From the NCBI GenBank assembly GCA_025358075.1, contig JANYKU010000056.1, positions 1 to 57,413 of the forward strand: a stretch of DNA of 57,413 nucleotides, in the 5' to 3' direction. Positions 55,603-57,413 of the stretch are shown here, piece after piece. The translations under genes were made by a program, and so were the position numbers. Below the pieces are notes generated by a model, which made no database searches, was not told where the DNA came from, and saw only the letters and a list, made by a program, of their open reading frames with translations. Position 1 is the stretch's first letter; every line of letters begins with the position of its first letter. The DNA is from Ilumatobacteraceae bacterium (GTDB lineage Bacteria > Actinomycetota > Acidimicrobiia > Acidimicrobiales > Ilumatobacteraceae).

Positions 55603-57411
55603 GTGAGGACCACGAAACGTAGCACTCGCTACGCTGCACTCGGACTTGGCTTTGCCTTTGTCGCAGTGTCTTGCGGCAGTAGCAGCAAATCGACCAGCAC
55701 CTCTGCTGCCGCGGCCACAACTCCAGCGACAACACCGGCAGCAACAACCGCCCCCGCAGCCACTTCGGCGCCGGCGACCACAGCAGGAGGCGGAGCTGCA
55801 ACCACAGCCCCAGCATCCGGTGGCGCGGCGATGACGTTGACGATCAACATCAACCCAAAGGCAGTCTGGGATGATGGCTCGCCGATCACATTCACCGACT
55901 TCAAGTGCAACGTCGACGCGATTCTGCACACGACGGGTTCGCTCAGCACCGTCGGCTACGACAAGATCAGCTCGATCGATCAAGGTACCTCCGACCACCA
56001 GGTCATCGTGAAGTTCTCCGAGGTGTACGCCCCGTACAAGAACTTGTTCGCGACGTTGATCAAGGCCTCTGCGGTGAAGAACTGCAGCGAGGTCAAGGAC
56101 GACTTCCAGGACAAGATCCCGTTCTCGGCGATGCCCTACAAGATCGAGTCCTGGAGCAAAGACCAGCTGGTCCTCGTCAAGAACGACAAGTACTACGGCA
56201 ATGATCCCGGCAAGGTCGCCAAGATCGTCATGGTCCCCAAGGCCGACAGCGACACCGAAATCGCCTCCCTGGTATCGGGTGAGAGCGACTTCATCTTCCC
56301 GCAGGCCTACGCCGGAATCACCGACGCGCTGAATGATCCGAACATCAAGACGACGCCTGGCTACGGCACGAACTACGAAGGCCTGTACTTCCAGCAAGGC
56401 GTGGATTGCACGCCTGACGAGACCCGTTCGTGTGCCTTCAAGGATGCCGACTTCCGCAAGGCGTTCGCCAAGTCGATCGACCGCAACCTGATCCGCGACA
56501 ACATCTACGACCCGATCTTCCCAGGCGGCCCATTGCTGAACTGCGGTCTCTGGGTACCGACCATCGGCCCGTGGTGCGATCAAACCATCTTCGGTTCAGC
56601 CGACGGCAAGGATGCCTACCACGACCCGACCGCAGCCGCGAAGATCCTCACCGACGCCGGCTGGGCGAAGGGTTCCGATGGACTGTGGGCAAAGGGCGGC
56701 GCTGCGCCGGCGATCCACTGGGTCATCAACTCCGGCAACACCCGTCGTGAGTCCACCCAGGCTCTGTTGATCCCGGAGATGAAGAAGGCCGGCTTCAACA
56801 TCGTCGCCGACAACTGCGATGCGGCCTGCTACTTCCAGCAGCGCCTCCCAGCACTGAAGTACGACATGGCCATGTACATCAACACCGCCAGCCCCGACCC
56901 GACCGTCACCGGCATCATGTCGTGCGACGCGGTTCCATCCGCGGCCAACCAGAACAAAGGTCAGAACTCGACCGGTTGGTGCAACAAGGATGCTTCGGCG
57001 TTGATGACCCAGTCCGATCAGACGGTCGACCAGACCAAGCGGGCTGACCTCATCCACAAGATCGCCGCCTTTTTGGCCACAGACGCAGTCATGCTGCCGC
57101 TGTACCAGTTCCCGAACATCGCCGCTTGGCGTACCGACCAGGTCGGTGGCCCAGTGGATCAGGATGCGGCCAACTACCAGGCGTTCCAGAACATCAACCA
57201 GTGGGTTGACACGAATGGAGATGGCCAGATCGTCATCGGTGCCGAGCAGTGGCCCGATTGTCTGAACCCGATCACGGCATGCGCCAACTCCTCGTGGTAC
57301 GTGTGGACCACGGCATTCAAGGTGCTGCCCAGTGTTTGGGCAACCACCGCCAAGGGTACGTACGAGGCAACGCAGCTCGTCACCGGCGAGCCAACCGTCG
57401 CACTCGGCTGA
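55603..57411 (+). CDS. Peptide/oligopeptide-type ABC substrate-binding lipoprotein, apparently circularly permuted
   Basis: The 602-aa precursor (GTG start) has a lipobox VAVSC with Cys24, a Ser/Thr/Ala/Pro linker to residue 76, then an SBP_bac_5 domain. The domain begins in mid-fold with MTLTININPKAVWDDGSPITF, a strand that normally follows some 60 residues of N-terminal sequence. Those residues appear instead at the very C-terminus (543-602: IVIGAEQWPDCLNPITACAN, ending LVTGEPTVALG), after the usual C-terminal LPLYQFPNIAAWRT and NINQWVDTNGDG. Joined end to start, the two pieces would give normal order. It would bind a peptide or similar solute outside the membrane. The window ends two bases after the stop. 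Confidence 0.85.
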   Translation: MRTTKRSTRYAALGLGFAFVAVSCGSSSKSTSTSAAAATTPATTPAATTAPAATSAPATTAGGGAATTAPASGGAAMTLTININPKAVWDDGSPITFTDFKCNVDAILHTTGSLSTVGYDKISSIDQGTSDHQVIVKFSEVYAPYKNLFATLIKASAVKNCSEVKDDFQDKIPFSAMPYKIESWSKDQLVLVKNDKYYGNDPGKVAKIVMVPKADSDTEIASLVSGESDFIFPQAYAGITDALNDPNIKTTPGYGTNYEGLYFQQGVDCTPDETRSCAFKDADFRKAFAKSIDRNLIRDNIYDPIFPGGPLLNCGLWVPTIGPWCDQTIFGSADGKDAYHDPTAAAKILTDAGWAKGSDGLWAKGGAAPAIHWVINSGNTRRESTQALLIPEMKKAGFNIVADNCDAACYFQQRLPALKYDMAMYINTASPDPTVTGIMSCDAVPSAANQNKGQNSTGWCNKDASALMTQSDQTVDQTKRADLIHKIAAFLATDAVMLPLYQFPNIAAWRTDQVGGPVDQDAANYQAFQNINQWVDTNGDGQIVIGAEQWPDCLNPITACANSSWYVWTTAFKVLPSVWATTAKGTYEATQLVTGEPTVALG

Positions 57412-57413
57412 CG

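Overview
The window looks like chromosomal DNA of a high-GC actinobacterium, most likely from the class Acidimicrobiia (Ilumatobacter-like). That placement is an inference. It rests on GC-rich coding throughout, the uvrC / rapZ / gap-pgk-tpiA neighbourhood, lipoproteins with long Ser/Thr/Ala linkers after CGSSSKS, an F420-family (Ddn-like) protein, and many genes whose start codon lies 6-8 nt after a TANNNT box, which suggests leaderless mRNAs. No rRNA, tRNA or CRISPR array was seen.

Bases 1-40,590 form a dense catabolic region for aromatic or cyclic compounds. It opens at the cut-off 5' end of an IS630-type transposase. Next come an HpaB-type flavin monooxygenase divergent from an IclR regulator, a LysR-SDR pair, and a luciferase-like (LLM) monooxygenase with alpha/beta hydrolases. 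A five-gene branched-chain-type ABC uptake system (7.1-12.0 kb) follows. A tightly coupled forward operon (12.1-22.0 kb) then encodes a MetE-like methyltransferase, a dikinase-type swivel protein, an MBL hydrolase, a second LLM/hydrolase pair, an MFS carrier, a HAD-NTF2 fusion, a nitrilase and an SDR. A reverse operon (26.5-22.1 kb) carries a DUF1330 protein, a second swivel protein, an SDR, an amidase and a YdhR-like protein. A forward operon (26.6-29.6 kb) carries an IMPase-like protein, an SDR, an esterase and a Ddn-like protein. From 29.6 to 40.6 kb lies ring-cleavage machinery: a third LLM, a DUF2071 protein, a hydratase and a homoprotocatechuate-2,3-dioxygenase-like enzyme, divergent from a second HpaB. 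Beyond them are a VOC protein, an intradiol dioxygenase, an HpaI-type aldolase, a GlcG/HbpS protein, an alcohol dehydrogenase, a second IclR and a Rieske oxygenase.

Read together, the products allow import of an aromatic or cyclic substrate, hydroxylation by HpaB, LLM and Rieske enzymes, ester, nitrile or amide hydrolysis, ring opening by extradiol and intradiol routes, and hydratase plus aldolase degradation to central metabolites. The LLM-hydrolase pair, the HpaB gene and the swivel-protein gene each occur twice or more, as if two similar branches run in parallel. Flavin reductase and dikinase ATP-grasp partners are absent from the window.

Bases 40,597-55,386 are housekeeping: uvrB, uvrA and uvrC (nucleotide excision repair), a c-di-GMP EAL protein, a rhomboid-like membrane protein, a small HTH gene with a damaged duplicate beside it, a methyltransferase, rapZ and gap-pgk-tpiA. 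Perfect GAAC-N4-GTTC (LexA-type) sites precede uvrB and uvrA. The window ends with a peptide-type ABC substrate-binding lipoprotein whose normal N-terminal segment sits at its C-terminus. This apparent circular permutation is the most unusual feature seen.
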